A stretch of 64,000 nt of DNA from an uncultured Roseibium sp. (GTDB lineage Bacteria; Pseudomonadota; Alphaproteobacteria; Rhizobiales; Stappiaceae): positions 1 to 64,000 of the forward strand of contig NZ_CANLVF010000001.1 of assembly GCF_947494555.1 (NCBI RefSeq), read 5' to 3'. This document shows, one piece after another, positions 8,346 through 17,622 of the stretch; position 1 is the first letter of the stretch, and each line of letters starts with the position of its first letter. Position numbers and translations under genes: made by a program. Below the pieces are notes generated by a model. That model saw nothing but the letters and a program-made list of their open reading frames with translations. It searched no databases and was not told where the DNA came from.

Positions 8346-9172
8346 CCGCTGCGACGCTTGCTGAGGTCCTCGAACCTGCGCTCAGCGAAAACTATGCGCT
8401 TGCCGGGCTCGTTGTGCTCGGATGGGAAGACGCGGTCGCGTTTGTGGAGGCTGCCGAAGAGGCCGGGTGTCCGGTCATTCTTCAGGCGGGGCCCGGATGC
8501 CGGGCGCACACCCCGGTTTCGGTGATCGGCAAGATGATGCGTCATCTGGCGGACCAGGCCAGCGTGCCGGTGGTCTGCCATCTCGATCATGGCTACACGG
8601 TTGACGAATGCCGGGCCGGGATCGATCACGGCTTTACGTCGGTCATGTTTGACGGCTCCAAGCTCCCGGTGTCCGAAAATATCGATCTGACGGCGGGGCT
8701 CGCCGAAGAGGCCCATGCTGCCAATGTCTCCGTCGAAGGGGAAGTCGGTTATGTCGGCTACGCCGAAGGTGCCGCCTCTGCCTTCACCGATCCGGGAGAA
8801 GCGGAGCGTTTCGACAAGGAAAGCGGGGCGGATGCAATCGCGATTTCGGTCGGAAACGTCCATTTGCAGACGGAAAAGACGGATGGCATCGACTTCGAGG
8901 CGTTGTTGGCGATCGAGCGCGTCACGTCGAAGCCTCTCGTCCTTCATGGGGGCAGCGGCATTCCGCCTGCCGTGCGCAGGCGTCTCGCGAAGGATACCAA
9001 AGTGTGCAAATTCAATCTGGGCACCGAGCTGCGTCAGACCTTTGGAGCGTCCCTGCGGCAGACGCTTGAAGACAACCCGCAAATGTTCGACCGTCTTTCC
9101 ATTTTGAAATCGACGATGCCGGCGATGCGCCAAAGCGTTTCGGATATCCTGAAGACGATTACTCTGGTCTAG
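8342..9172 (+). CDS. iolJ: Class II aldolase, probable 6-phospho-5-dehydro-2-deoxy-D-gluconate aldolase (IolJ)
   Basis: The 276-residue class II fructose-bisphosphate aldolase-family protein has zinc and substrate motifs CHLDHGYTVDECRAGIDHG, SVEGEVGYVGYAEG and LVLHGGSGIP. It is the last gene of the iolDCBJ operon (ATGA overlap with iolB). It would split the IolC product into dihydroxyacetone phosphate and malonate semialdehyde. Taken alone, the sequence could be any FBA/tagatose-type aldolase; the operon makes IolJ the natural reading. The malonate-semialdehyde dehydrogenase (iolA) is not in this window. Confidence 0.85.
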   Translation: MTAATLAEVLEPALSENYALAGLVVLGWEDAVAFVEAAEEAGCPVILQAGPGCRAHTPVSVIGKMMRHLADQASVPVVCHLDHGYTVDECRAGIDHGFTSVMFDGSKLPVSENIDLTAGLAEEAHAANVSVEGEVGYVGYAEGAASAFTDPGEAERFDKESGADAIAISVGNVHLQTEKTDGIDFEALLAIERVTSKPLVLHGGSGIPPAVRRRLAKDTKVCKFNLGTELRQTFGASLRQTLEDNPQMFDRLSILKSTMPAMRQSVSDILKTITLV

Positions 9173-9188
9173 CTGGTGAGGCCAGCTT

Positions 9189-9584
9189 TCAATCGAGTTG
9201 AGCGGTCGCCTCGATTTCGATCAGGGCTTCGTCCTCAATCAATCCAGCAACAACGACAACAGACATCGCCGGAAAGTGCCGGCCAAAAACGCGCCTGTAG
9301 GCCTGGCCGACCTCCTTCTGACGGGCGAGGTATTCGCGTTTGTCGGTGATGAACCATGTAAGGCGGACGATGTCGGAGACTTCGCCGCCGGCCTCCCGAA
9401 CGATTTCCGCGATATTTGTCAGCGTTTGCTCCATCTGGCCGACAAAGTCGTGAGTCTCGAAAACCTGGTCCTTGGTCCAGCCGATCTGCCCGCCGACATG
9501 CAGGGTCTGACCTTTTGTCAGCATCCCGTTCGCATATCCCTTTGCTGGTGCCCAACCGTCGGGTTGAATGTGTTTCGATGGCAT
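9189..9584 (-). CDS. Rid-family (YjgF/UK114) protein at the end of the anthranilate operon
   Basis: The 131-residue protein has the Rid fold signature: GQTLHVGGQIGW early and EDEALIEIEATAQL at the end. Canonical RidA imine deaminases have Arg in the PARS motif near the C-terminus (Arg105 in E. coli). Here the matching segment reads FPAMSVVVVAGL, with Met in that place. It therefore belongs to a subfamily without the standard catalytic Arg. It follows the livF-like gene by 24 bp as the last gene of the operon. The pathway makes an amino-cyclohexene (enamine) CoA thioester, so enamine handling is an attractive but unproven role. Confidence 0.82.
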   Translation of the reverse strand: MPSKHIQPDGWAPAKGYANGMLTKGQTLHVGGQIGWTKDQVFETHDFVGQMEQTLTNIAEIVREAGGEVSDIVRLTWFITDKREYLARQKEVGQAYRRVFGRHFPAMSVVVVAGLIEDEALIEIEATAQLD

Positions 9585-9608
9585 GGCTTCAGACTTTCCT
9601 TGGATGTT

Positions 9609-10295
9609 TCAAACGCCGATATATGTTGTTGTGATGTCGTCGGTGAGGTCTGCGATTTTTCCCGTCCAGACCGTTCTGCCGCGCTCCAGAATGGTTGCGC
9701 TGTCGCACACGTCCCGGAGTTCCTTGATCGACTTGTCGATCACAAGGATGGCGAGCCCTGTCTCGGCCTTGAGCGAGCGGATGACAGACCAGATCTCCTG
9801 GCGAATGATCGGGGCAAGGCCTTCGGTTGCCTCGTCCAGAATGAGCAGTTTCGGGTTGGTCATCAGGGCTCGTCCGATGGCGAGCATCTGCTGTTCCCCG
9901 CCTGAAAGCGATGAGGCGTTCTGATTGCGCCGCTCGCCCAGTCTTGGGAACATGTCGACAACGCGCTCAAAGGTCCAGTCACCGCTGCGCGCTGCCGCGA
10001 TCAGGTTTTCATGAACCGTCAGATTGCCGAAGCAGCGGCGGCCTTCCGGGACGAGGCCCAGTCCAAGTCTTGCTGCGCGATGGCTCGGAAGCCTGCTAAG
10101 ATCACTGCCGTCAAAGGTCAGTGTGCCACCCGATGGAAGCATGCGACAGATGCATTTTACCGTCGTGCTCTTGCCCATGCCATTGCGCCCCATGAGAGCG
10201 AGAACTTCACCCGCACCGATGGACAGATCGACGCCGAAGAGGGCCTGGCTGGCGCCATAGGCGGCGGTGATGTTCGAGGCCGTCAGAAGCGTCAT
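9609..10295 (-). CDS. livF: Branched-chain-type ABC transporter ATPase (LivF-like)
   Basis: The 228-residue ATP-binding subunit has Walker A GRNGMGKST, signature LSGGEQQMLAIGRAL and Walker B LLILDEATEGLAP. The LivF-type ADEATEGLAP wording separates it from LivG. It overlaps the livG-like gene by 4 bp. Substrate specificity is not leucine by default. Co-transcription with 2-aminobenzoate-CoA ligase and the monooxygenase suggests uptake of anthranilate or another aromatic acid. Confidence 0.9.
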   Translation of the reverse strand: MTLLTASNITAAYGASQALFGVDLSIGAGEVLALMGRNGMGKSTTVKCICRMLPSGGTLTFDGSDLSRLPSHRAARLGLGLVPEGRRCFGNLTVHENLIAAARSGDWTFERVVDMFPRLGERRNQNASSLSGGEQQMLAIGRALMTNPKLLILDEATEGLAPIIRQEIWSVIRSLKAETGLAILVIDKSIKELRDVCDSATILERGRTVWTGKIADLTDDITTTYIGV

Positions 10296-11041
10296 GCATC
10301 TTCTCCGAGGTAAGCTTCGCGCACGGCGGCATCGGAGCGGATTTCATCGACGGTTCCGGTGGCAATGACTTCGCCGTAAACGAGCACGCTGATCCTGTCC
10401 GCGAGTGCAAAAACCGCATCCATGTCATGTTCGACCAACAGGATCGGCGCTTGCTCACGCAGTTCGTCGAGGAACTCCGTCAGACGCTTGGACCCTTCCG
10501 ATCCCATTCCAGCCATCGGTTCGTCCATGACAAAGGCCTTGGGTTCTTTTGTGAGCGCAACGGCCACTTCAAGCTGCCTTCGCTGGCCGTGGCTGAGTTC
10601 CGCGGTTCGCGACAGTGCGTGATCCTGCAACCCGACACGGTGGAGCGCTTCTTCGGCCTTCGTCCGTAGATCCGTGTCTTTCAGAACGTCTTTCCAGAAC
10701 CGCCATGGATTTGCAGTTGCGCCAAGCGCGCCGAGCACAGCGTTCTGAAGAACGGTGTCTTCCATGGCGAGCGAAGAAATCTGAAACGTGCGGCCGAGGC
10801 CACGTTGAGCACGGTCTCTGGTGGCAAGGCCCGTCACGTCCTGGCCCAGAAGACGGACAGAGCCTGAATCCGGCTTGAGCGTTCCGCAGATCTGGCCAAT
10901 AAGCGTCGTCTTGCCAGCCCCGTTCGGACCGATGATGGCGTGGATTTCGCCCGCATTCAGGTCAAGCGAAATGTTCCTGCTGGCGCGTAAGGCACCGAAG
11001 CTCTTGCAGACATCGCGCGTTTCGAGAACCGGATCAGTCAT
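10292..11041 (-). CDS. livG: Branched-chain-type ABC transporter ATPase (LivG-like)
   Basis: The 249-residue ATPase has Walker A GPNGAGKTT, signature LSHGQRRQLEVAVAL and Walker B AFVMDEPMAGMG. It ends with the LivG-type extension (MDAVFALADRISVLVYGEVIATG, quoted in part). It overlaps the permease livM-like gene at its start (11034-11041) and livF at its end. It pairs with LivF to power the importer encoded by 9609-14129. Confidence 0.9.
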   Translation of the reverse strand: MTDPVLETRDVCKSFGALRASRNISLDLNAGEIHAIIGPNGAGKTTLIGQICGTLKPDSGSVRLLGQDVTGLATRDRAQRGLGRTFQISSLAMEDTVLQNAVLGALGATANPWRFWKDVLKDTDLRTKAEEALHRVGLQDHALSRTAELSHGQRRQLEVAVALTKEPKAFVMDEPMAGMGSEGSKRLTEFLDELREQAPILLVEHDMDAVFALADRISVLVYGEVIATGTVDEIRSDAAVREAYLGEDA

Positions 11042-12017
11042 GAACGGCCGCCTTTCCGGATGCGAGGCCTATCAGACCGCCCCGGCCGAAGAGCACGATG
11101 AGCAGAAGCAGGATGCCGAGATAAATATGCCAGTAGTCGCTGAGGCCGCCGAGCCAGTGTTCCAGCGCGACAAAGGCAAGAGCTCCGACGACCGGCCCGT
11201 AGAGACGACCGACACCGCCCAGGATCAGGAAGATCATGATTTCGCCGCTGGTCTGCCAGCTGAACATGGTCGGGCTCACGAAGCGGTTGAGATCGGCGAA
11301 CAAGGCTCCGGCAAGTCCAGTGATGGCGCCGGAAATCACAAAGGCGACGAGCTTCAGACGGGTCGGATCGAGACCGACCGTCTCGACGCGGACAGGCGCC
11401 TGCCGTGCGGCATTGAGGGCTAATCCGAAGGAGGATTTCGACAGTCGCCAGGTGAACAGCAGGACAAGGCACAGAATGACGAAGCAAAGGCCATAGAACT
11501 GGATGGGGGCGAGCGTGTTCAAGCCCGGGAAACCGTTGCGCACGTAGATCGACAATCCGTCTTCGCCGCCATATTCGGCCCAGGAAATGGTGAAGAAGAA
11601 GAACATCTGCCCGAAGGCCAGCGTGATCATGATGAAGTAGACACCGGTGGTCCTGAGGGAGAGTGTCCCGATCACGAATGCCGCGAGTGCGGATACCACG
11701 ACGGCAACGAGCCAGATAAGAGGCATCGACTTGGTGCCGTCGATCAGGAATGGCCATTCCGCCAGGGGTGTGTAGGTTTGCGCGTGATAGGCGAGAATGC
11801 CCATCGCGTAGCCTCCGATACCGAAGAAAACGGCATGACCAAGGCTGACGAGACCGCCGATCCCGAGGGCGATGTTGAGGCCGATTGCGGCGATCGCGAA
11901 GATTGCGGCGCGGGTCATCAGCGTGATGGTGAAGGGTTCGTCCGCAATAAGAGCCCAGGCCGGAATGACGACAAAGAGCCCGAGCGTCAGGGCGTTGAGA
12001 TAGGTTTCCCGGATCAT
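11034..12017 (-). CDS. livM: Branched-chain-type ABC transporter permease (LivM-like)
   Basis: The 327-residue, very hydrophobic permease has the LivM landmark segments ALGIGGLVSLGHAVFFGIGG and LALNAARQAPVRVETVGLDP (the EAA-like cytoplasmic loop). There are about nine to ten membrane spans. It overlaps livH and livG by a few bases on either side, which indicates tight translational coupling in the importer operon. Confidence 0.9.
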   Translation of the reverse strand: MIRETYLNALTLGLFVVIPAWALIADEPFTITLMTRAAIFAIAAIGLNIALGIGGLVSLGHAVFFGIGGYAMGILAYHAQTYTPLAEWPFLIDGTKSMPLIWLVAVVVSALAAFVIGTLSLRTTGVYFIMITLAFGQMFFFFTISWAEYGGEDGLSIYVRNGFPGLNTLAPIQFYGLCFVILCLVLLFTWRLSKSSFGLALNAARQAPVRVETVGLDPTRLKLVAFVISGAITGLAGALFADLNRFVSPTMFSWQTSGEIMIFLILGGVGRLYGPVVGALAFVALEHWLGGLSDYWHIYLGILLLLIVLFGRGGLIGLASGKAAVHD

Positions 12018-12934
12018 GCGCGCGCTCCGAACAGGCCCGCAGGACGCAGGATCAAAACCGCGGCCATGAGGATGTAGATCGCCATGGAGGCAAGCGAGGA
12101 GCCGACGGATGTTGCCGTTGAAGGATCGAGAAAGAGTTTCAGCGCCTCGGGCAGAAAGATGCCGCCGAGCGTATCCGTCAATCCAACGAGGATGGCGCCG
12201 ACCAGCGCGCCCTTAATCGAACCGATGCCGCCGATGACGATGACGACGAAGGCCAGAATGAGCACCGGTTCGCCCATGCCGACCTGCACCGACTGGATCG
12301 CTCCGACCAACGCGCCAGCGAGACCGGCCAGTGCCGCACCAAGCGCGAAGACGATGGTGTAGAGCTTGGCGATATCGATACCGAGCGCGGCGATCATTTC
12401 CCGGTCGTTTTCACCAGCCCTGATCTGGATGCCGAGCCTTGTCCGGGAAATCAGCATGTAAAGACCGAGGGCAACGAGAAGGCCGATGACGATCAGCGTC
12501 AGCCGGTAGAGCGGATACTCGATGCCGCCCGGCAGCGTTATGGGTCCGGAGAGGAAATCCGGGACATTGAGAAACAGGGGGAACGATCCGAAGATCCAGC
12601 GCGTGCCTTCGGAGAAGATCAGGATCAGGGCGAAAGTCGCGAGCACCTGGTCGAGGTGGTCCTTGTCGTACAGTCGCCGAATGACGACGAGTTCCACCAG
12701 CGCACCGGCGGCGGCAGCACCAGCAAGAGCGGCAACGAGACCCAGCAGAAACGATCCGGTTGCTGCGGCGACGGCAGCCGCGCAAAAGGCACCGATCATG
12801 TAGAGCGAGCCATGCGCAAGGTTGATGAGACCCATGACACCGAAGATCAACGTCAGGCCGGCCGCCATCAAAAAGAGCATGATGCCGAATTGCAGGCCGT
12901 TCAGAACCTGCTCTATGAGCAACAGAAATGACAT
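12014..12934 (-). CDS. livH: Branched-chain-type ABC transporter permease (LivH-like)
   Basis: The 306-residue permease starts LLIEQVLNGLQFGIMLFLMA and has the LivH signature LTLIFGVMGLINLAHGSLYM plus the loop IQIRAGENDREMIAALGIDI. It is the first membrane subunit after the binding-protein gene, separated by a 58-bp gap carrying a strong hairpin (12951-12977). Confidence 0.9.
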   Translation of the reverse strand: MSFLLLIEQVLNGLQFGIMLFLMAAGLTLIFGVMGLINLAHGSLYMIGAFCAAAVAAATGSFLLGLVAALAGAAAAGALVELVVIRRLYDKDHLDQVLATFALILIFSEGTRWIFGSFPLFLNVPDFLSGPITLPGGIEYPLYRLTLIVIGLLVALGLYMLISRTRLGIQIRAGENDREMIAALGIDIAKLYTIVFALGAALAGLAGALVGAIQSVQVGMGEPVLILAFVVIVIGGIGSIKGALVGAILVGLTDTLGGIFLPEALKLFLDPSTATSVGSSLASMAIYILMAAVLILRPAGLFGARA

Positions 12935-12950
12935 GAAAATTCAGCCCCAT

Positions 12951-12977
12951 GCCGTCCCGGCTCAAGGCCGGGACGGC
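12951..12977 (-). terminator. Intercistronic hairpin between binding protein and permease genes
   Basis: Perfect 11-bp inverted repeat: GCCGTCCCGGC (12951-12961), loop TCAAG, GCCGGGACGGC (12967-12977). There is no T-run on the minus strand, so it is not a full intrinsic terminator. In this position, 3' of a binding-protein gene, such hairpins commonly protect the upstream mRNA or partly terminate. The result is more binding protein than permease. Confidence 0.6.
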
Positions 12978-12992
12978 TCTGTTGGAGAGTGC

Positions 12993-14129
12993 TTACATGC
13001 TGCAATCGCCGGCATAGGCGTCAGCATGATCCGTCAGTGCGGCCGCAAGGATCTTGTTGGTGAAGACGTCACCTTCCTTGATGACCTCGCGGACATAGAT
13101 GTCCTGGACCGGGTGGTGGTTGGACCCGAACTTGAAGTCGCCGCGCGTGGAATCGAAGTCGGCTTCCTTCAAAGCTGCGCGGAAGGCATCCGCGTCCTTT
13201 ACGTCAGCTTTGGCCATCGCCGAAAGCAGGAGGTTTGCCGTGTCGAACCCTTGAGAAGCATAGAGGGACGGCAGGCGGCCGTATTCGGCCTGGAACGCTT
13301 CGACAAAGGCCTTGTTGGTCGGGTTGTCGATGTCCTTGTTCCACTGGCTGGTGTTCTTCACGCCAAGCGCGGCGTCACCAACGGCCTGCAGGATGCCCTG
13401 GTCGAACGAGAACGCCGGGCCGACAACAGGAAGGTCGATGCCGCTATCCGCATATTGCTTCAGGAAGGAAATACCCATGCCGCCGGGCAGGAAGAAGAAG
13501 ACGCTGTCTGCGCCGGAAGCGCGGATCTGGGCGAGCTCGGCAGCATAGTCGGTCTGGCCGAGCTTGGTGTAGAGTTCACCGGCAAGCTCACCATCGTAGA
13601 AGCGCTTGTAGCCGGTCAGTGCATCTTTTCCCGCCGGATAGTTGGGCGCCAGAATGAAGCTGTTCTTATAGCCTGTATCCTTGGCGTACGCGCCAGCAGC
13701 CTCATGCAGATTGTCGTTCTGCCAGGCAACGTTGAAATAATTCGGATGGCATCCCTTACCGGCCAGGGCCGACGGTCCGGCATTCGGTGACAGATAAAAT
13801 TTGCCCTGCGCGGTCACGGACGGCACGACAGCCATTGCCAGGTTCGACCAGATGATACCGGTCAAAACGTCGACCTTTTCCGACTGAACCATTTTGTCGG
13901 CGAGCTGTACGGCGATGTCCGGCTTGCGCTGGTCGTCTTCCACGATGACTTCAAGGTCTTCATTGCCGGCCTGTTTCACGGCCAGCAGGAAACCGTCACG
14001 GACGTCAATTCCAAGTCCGGCGCCACCCCCGGACAGTGTGGTGATCATGCCGACCTTGACCGGTTCGGCCTGTACGCTTGACAGGCTCATCGCCAGCGCG
14101 GCCGCTGCCGCCATTGTCAAAAACTTCAT
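12993..14129 (-). CDS. ABC transporter substrate-binding protein (Leu/Ile/Val-type, Peripla_BP_6)
   Basis: The 378-residue protein has a Sec signal peptide (MKFLTMAAAAALAMSLSSVQA, cleaved before EPVKVG) and the family fold: VGMITTLSGGGAGLGIDVRDG, then VDVLTGIIWSNLAMAVVPSV. It is the solute receptor for the LivHMGF-like importer downstream. The ligand pocket cannot be read by eye. Aromatic-acid receptors of this family are often encoded beside CoA ligases, as here, so anthranilate or benzoate-like ligands are the first choice. Confidence 0.88.
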   Translation of the reverse strand: MKFLTMAAAAALAMSLSSVQAEPVKVGMITTLSGGGAGLGIDVRDGFLLAVKQAGNEDLEVIVEDDQRKPDIAVQLADKMVQSEKVDVLTGIIWSNLAMAVVPSVTAQGKFYLSPNAGPSALAGKGCHPNYFNVAWQNDNLHEAAGAYAKDTGYKNSFILAPNYPAGKDALTGYKRFYDGELAGELYTKLGQTDYAAELAQIRASGADSVFFFLPGGMGISFLKQYADSGIDLPVVGPAFSFDQGILQAVGDAALGVKNTSQWNKDIDNPTNKAFVEAFQAEYGRLPSLYASQGFDTANLLLSAMAKADVKDADAFRAALKEADFDSTRGDFKFGSNHHPVQDIYVREVIKEGDVFTNKILAAALTDHADAYAGDCSM

Positions 14130-14257
14130 TGCTTGCTCCTGTTGATCAAAAAAGTCTGTTCCCGTTTATTGGTTTTCCGGCGGCTTCAATTGGCAGCCGG
14201 TCGGGGCTTTTGTTTGTGACATCTCTCGCGCACCCCTTTGCGAGTGAATTCTGAAAG

Positions 14258-15895
14258 TTACTGGTCCTGCCGCAATCGGAACCGCTGGATCTTTCCGGTC
14301 TCCGTTTTCGGAAGTGTGTCCGTGAAGATGATAGAGCGCGGATATTTGTAAGGCGCAATAGTCGATTTCACGTGATCCTGCAGTTGTTTGCGCATTGCGT
14401 CGTCGGCGCTTGCATCCGCGACCAGGACTACATGAGCCTCGACGATGGCACCTCTTTCCGTGTCCGGAACCCCGATGACCGCGCACTCCTGGACACAGGC
14501 ATGTGCGAGGAGTGCGGCCTCAACCTCAGGACCCGCGATGTTGTAGCCGGAGGAGATGATCATGTCGTCGTTGCGGGCTGCGAAATGCAGATGACCGTCC
14601 TCGCTCATGGAAAAACTGTCGCCGGTAATGTTCCAGCCGCCGACCACATAGTCGCTCTGCCGGTCATCGGCCAGATATCGGCACCCGGTCGGCCCGCGTA
14701 CAGCCAGACGGCCAACTTCTCCCGGTTCAACCTCTTTGCCGTTAGCGCCCAGAACGCGGACTTCATAGCCGGTCACCGGTTTGCCGGTGCAGGCGGGTTT
14801 ATGATCGTCAAAGCGATTGGAGACGAAGATGTGCAGCATTTCCGTTGCACCGATTCCGTCCAGCATCGGCTTGCCGGTCTTTTCCATCCAGGCGTCGTAG
14901 ACCGGGGCGGGCAAGGTTTCGCCTGCAGAGACCGCTGCGCGAAGCGATGACAGGTCCGCGCCTTCCTCCATCGCCTGAAGCATGACGCGGTAAGCCGTCG
15001 GTGCAGTGAAACAGACGGTTGCCTTATATTTCTGGATGATCTCGATCATGTTGGGCGGTGTTGCGCTTTCCAGCAGCGTGGCAGCAGCACCGAACCTGAG
15101 CGGAAAGACCGCAAGACCGCCAAGGCCGAACGTGAAGGCAAGCGGCGGCGATCCGACAAAGACGTCGTCGGGAGTGACGCCCAGAACTTCCTTTGCATAA
15201 CCATCGGCGATAATCAGAATATCGCGGTGGAAGTGCATCGTCGCCTTGGGCGTTCCGGTCGATCCGGACGTGAAACCAAGAAGCGCGACATCATCACGCC
15301 CGGTCGCAACTGCATCGTAAAGAACGGATTTTTCGAGCGCGAGGCGATCAAGTTCGGCATCGTGGTTGGAGGTGCCGTCGAAACCGATGACCTTCTTAAG
15401 GAAGGTCGACGTCTTGGCGCAAGCGACGAGCTCGTCCATCAGACGGGTATCGCACAACGCGAATTCCACTTCCGCCTTGTCGACGATCTTGGTGAGTTCC
15501 CCCGCGCGCAACATAGGCATCGTGTTGACGACAACGGCACCGGCCTTCGTTGCCGCCAACCAGCAAGCCACCATGGCCGGATTGTTTGCGGAGCGGATTA
15601 GGACCCTGTTGCCGGGCTTGACGCCCAGATCTTCGGTGAGCGCATAGGCCAGGCGGTTAGTCCAGTCGGAAAGTTCCTTGTAGGTCCGGCGTCTACCGTT
15701 GCCGATCAGCGCCGTGCGGTCGCCAAGTCCCTGTTCAACCATTTTGTCCGTCAGTTCGACGGCTACATTGAGTCGATCCGGATAGTCGAAACCATCAAGC
15801 AGGAAGTCCGGCCATTGCTCCGTCGGCGGAAGATTGTCGCGTGCAAAGGTGTCCACATGCGCGGAGGGCGAGAGTGTACCGGCCATGATCGACAT
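14258..15895 (-). CDS. abmG: 2-aminobenzoate-CoA ligase (benzoate-CoA ligase family)
   Basis: The 545-residue AMP-forming acyl-CoA synthetase has the P-loop-like LGFTSGSTGTPKATMHFH, GIGATEMLHIFVSN and the C-terminal catalytic lysine in LPKTETGKIQRF. Overall layout is that of benzoate/2-aminobenzoate-CoA ligases (EQWPDFLL...YPDRLNVAVEL near the N-terminus). It activates anthranilate to 2-aminobenzoyl-CoA in the cytoplasm. The substrate assignment rests on the same operon carrying the 2-aminobenzoyl-CoA monooxygenase/reductase fusion (19622-21919). Taken alone it could be a benzoate or salicylate ligase. Confidence 0.82.
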   Translation of the reverse strand: MSIMAGTLSPSAHVDTFARDNLPPTEQWPDFLLDGFDYPDRLNVAVELTDKMVEQGLGDRTALIGNGRRRTYKELSDWTNRLAYALTEDLGVKPGNRVLIRSANNPAMVACWLAATKAGAVVVNTMPMLRAGELTKIVDKAEVEFALCDTRLMDELVACAKTSTFLKKVIGFDGTSNHDAELDRLALEKSVLYDAVATGRDDVALLGFTSGSTGTPKATMHFHRDILIIADGYAKEVLGVTPDDVFVGSPPLAFTFGLGGLAVFPLRFGAAATLLESATPPNMIEIIQKYKATVCFTAPTAYRVMLQAMEEGADLSSLRAAVSAGETLPAPVYDAWMEKTGKPMLDGIGATEMLHIFVSNRFDDHKPACTGKPVTGYEVRVLGANGKEVEPGEVGRLAVRGPTGCRYLADDRQSDYVVGGWNITGDSFSMSEDGHLHFAARNDDMIISSGYNIAGPEVEAALLAHACVQECAVIGVPDTERGAIVEAHVVLVADASADDAMRKQLQDHVKSTIAPYKYPRSIIFTDTLPKTETGKIQRFRLRQDQ

Positions 15896-15996
15896 CTTCC
15901 CCTTTTGTTAAACGGACCGCAGAGCATTCCGACGTCTGTATGCTACAGTCAAGTTGCCCTAACGCTTTCGAAAAAATCAGTTATTTGCCTTCTAGG

Positions 15997-16449
15997 CTAC
16001 TCGTTGGCTTCGGGCGGCAGGAAGTCGACATCGTGTTCTGCCGAGACGCGCACAACCGCTTCCACATCCGTCATCTCGTGCAGTTCGTCGAAGAGGTCTT
16101 TGAGTTTTCCGGCTGGCGACACCCAGAAGAGGGCACGACAGGGACTGTCTGATTTGTTGAAGTAGCCGTGAGGAACGCCCATGGGCATGCGCACCAGGTC
16201 GCCAGCGCGGGCCTTGACCCATTCGCCGTCCAATTTGAGGTCGAGCTCGCCTTCCTGAACCAGAATGAATTCGTCCTGGGTGGGATGAACGTGGACGGGA
16301 ACAAACTGCCCGGGCTCAGAATTGGTCTCAAATGCAAATGTCGATTCGCACCAGGCCTTCGGATAGTAGGTCTGCCCCAGAATGTTGAGAGTCACCCCTT
16401 CGAAACCTTCGCCATTCGGAGTGATGCCGCCGTCAAGTCCCTTGGTCAT
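15997..16449 (-). CDS. Single-domain cupin protein in the anthranilate operon
   Basis: The 150-residue cupin has the metal-binding cluster at H53, H55 and E60 (PVHVHPTQDEF) and H94 (GVPHGYFN). It lacks the size of a ring-cleaving dioxygenase, and a small dioxygenase, isomerase or metabolite-binding role is possible. Its position between the acyl-CoA dehydrogenase and the ligase links it to processing of the non-aromatic CoA intermediates. The reaction is unknown. Confidence 0.8.
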   Translation of the reverse strand: MTKGLDGGITPNGEGFEGVTLNILGQTYYPKAWCESTFAFETNSEPGQFVPVHVHPTQDEFILVQEGELDLKLDGEWVKARAGDLVRMPMGVPHGYFNKSDSPCRALFWVSPAGKLKDLFDELHEMTDVEAVVRVSAEHDVDFLPPEANE

Positions 16450-16476
16450 GGTCTTTCCTTCCCTTCCAGTTGGCCG

Positions 16477-17622
16477 TCAGAGGCTTTGCAGCGCCTGACG
16501 TGCGATGATGATCTTCTGAACGTCGGATGCCCCTTCATAGATACGCAGAGCTCGGATTTCGCGGTAGAGTTTTTCGACGGTCGTGCCGCTGCGGACACCG
16601 TCACCGCCGTGAAGCTGAACCGCCTTGTCGATTACCTGTTGCGCCTGGTCGGTCGAAAACAACTTCGCCATTGCCGCCTCACGCGTGACGCGGGGGGCTC
16701 CGCTGTCCTTCGCCCAGGCGGCGCGGTAAATAAGGAGAGCGGCTGCGTCAATGTCGAGGGCCATGTCAGCAATATGCCCTTGCACAAGTTGCAGATCGAA
16801 AAGCGGTGCACCCTGGATCTTGCGGCTCGTGACCCGTTGCAGGGCCTCGTCGAGCGCGCACCTTGCAAATCCAAGTGCAGCTGCTGCGACCGTTGAGCGG
16901 AAGATATCGAGCACCGACATGGCGACCTTGAAGCCCGCACCCGGAGCGCCGATCAAACTTGACTTGGGTATGCGGCAATCGGTAAAGCGCAACGTTGCCA
17001 GCGGATGTGGTGCAATCGTTTCAAGACGTTCAACGACTTCAAATCCGGTGGCGTCCGGCGTCACGACAAAGGCCGACAGACCCTTTGCGCCCGGTGCTTC
17101 GCCCGTCCGGGCAAAAAGCGTATAGACGTCAGCAATCCCGCCGTTGGAAATCCAGGTTTTTTCGCCGTTGAGCACATATGTGTTGCCGTCTTCCGTCGCC
17201 GTCATGGTTGAGTTGGCAACGTCAGACCCCGACTGCGGTTCGGTCAGTGCGAAGGCGGAAATTGCCTTGCCGCCACGCGTGAGCGGCAGCCAGGCTTCCT
17301 TTTGGGCGTCTGTGCCGAAGAGGGAAATCGCGCCTGTCCCGAGACCCTGCATGGCAAAGGAAAAATCGGCGAGGCCGTCATAGCGGGCCAGCGTTTCGCG
17401 GATCAGGCAGAGGCTGCGGACGTCAAGCTCACCATCTGCCGATCCGGTCAGTTGCAGAAATCCGGCGTCGCCAAGATCAGCCACCATCTGTTTGCAGGCA
17501 GCGTCAGTGTCGCCGTGATCAACGTGGCCGAGGTTGGCCTTAGCCCAGGTCTCAAGTTCTTCGGCCAGTGCGCGATGCCGGTCTTCGAAAAACGGCCAGG
17601 TCAGAAAGGTTTTATCGGCCAT
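16477..17622 (-). CDS. Acyl-CoA dehydrogenase of the anthranilate pathway
   Basis: The 381-residue FAD acyl-CoA dehydrogenase has [60 protein letters not shown] and the C-terminal [18 protein letters not shown]. Length and motifs are standard. It starts at ATG 17622, sharing one base with the stop of the enoyl-CoA hydratase gene. It most likely dehydrogenates the saturated or partly reduced alicyclic CoA ester made after ring reduction, in a beta-oxidation-like phase. Confidence 0.9.
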   Translation of the reverse strand: MADKTFLTWPFFEDRHRALAEELETWAKANLGHVDHGDTDAACKQMVADLGDAGFLQLTGSADGELDVRSLCLIRETLARYDGLADFSFAMQGLGTGAISLFGTDAQKEAWLPLTRGGKAISAFALTEPQSGSDVANSTMTATEDGNTYVLNGEKTWISNGGIADVYTLFARTGEAPGAKGLSAFVVTPDATGFEVVERLETIAPHPLATLRFTDCRIPKSSLIGAPGAGFKVAMSVLDIFRSTVAAAALGFARCALDEALQRVTSRKIQGAPLFDLQLVQGHIADMALDIDAAALLIYRAAWAKDSGAPRVTREAAMAKLFSTDQAQQVIDKAVQLHGGDGVRSGTTVEKLYREIRALRIYEGASDVQKIIIARQALQSL

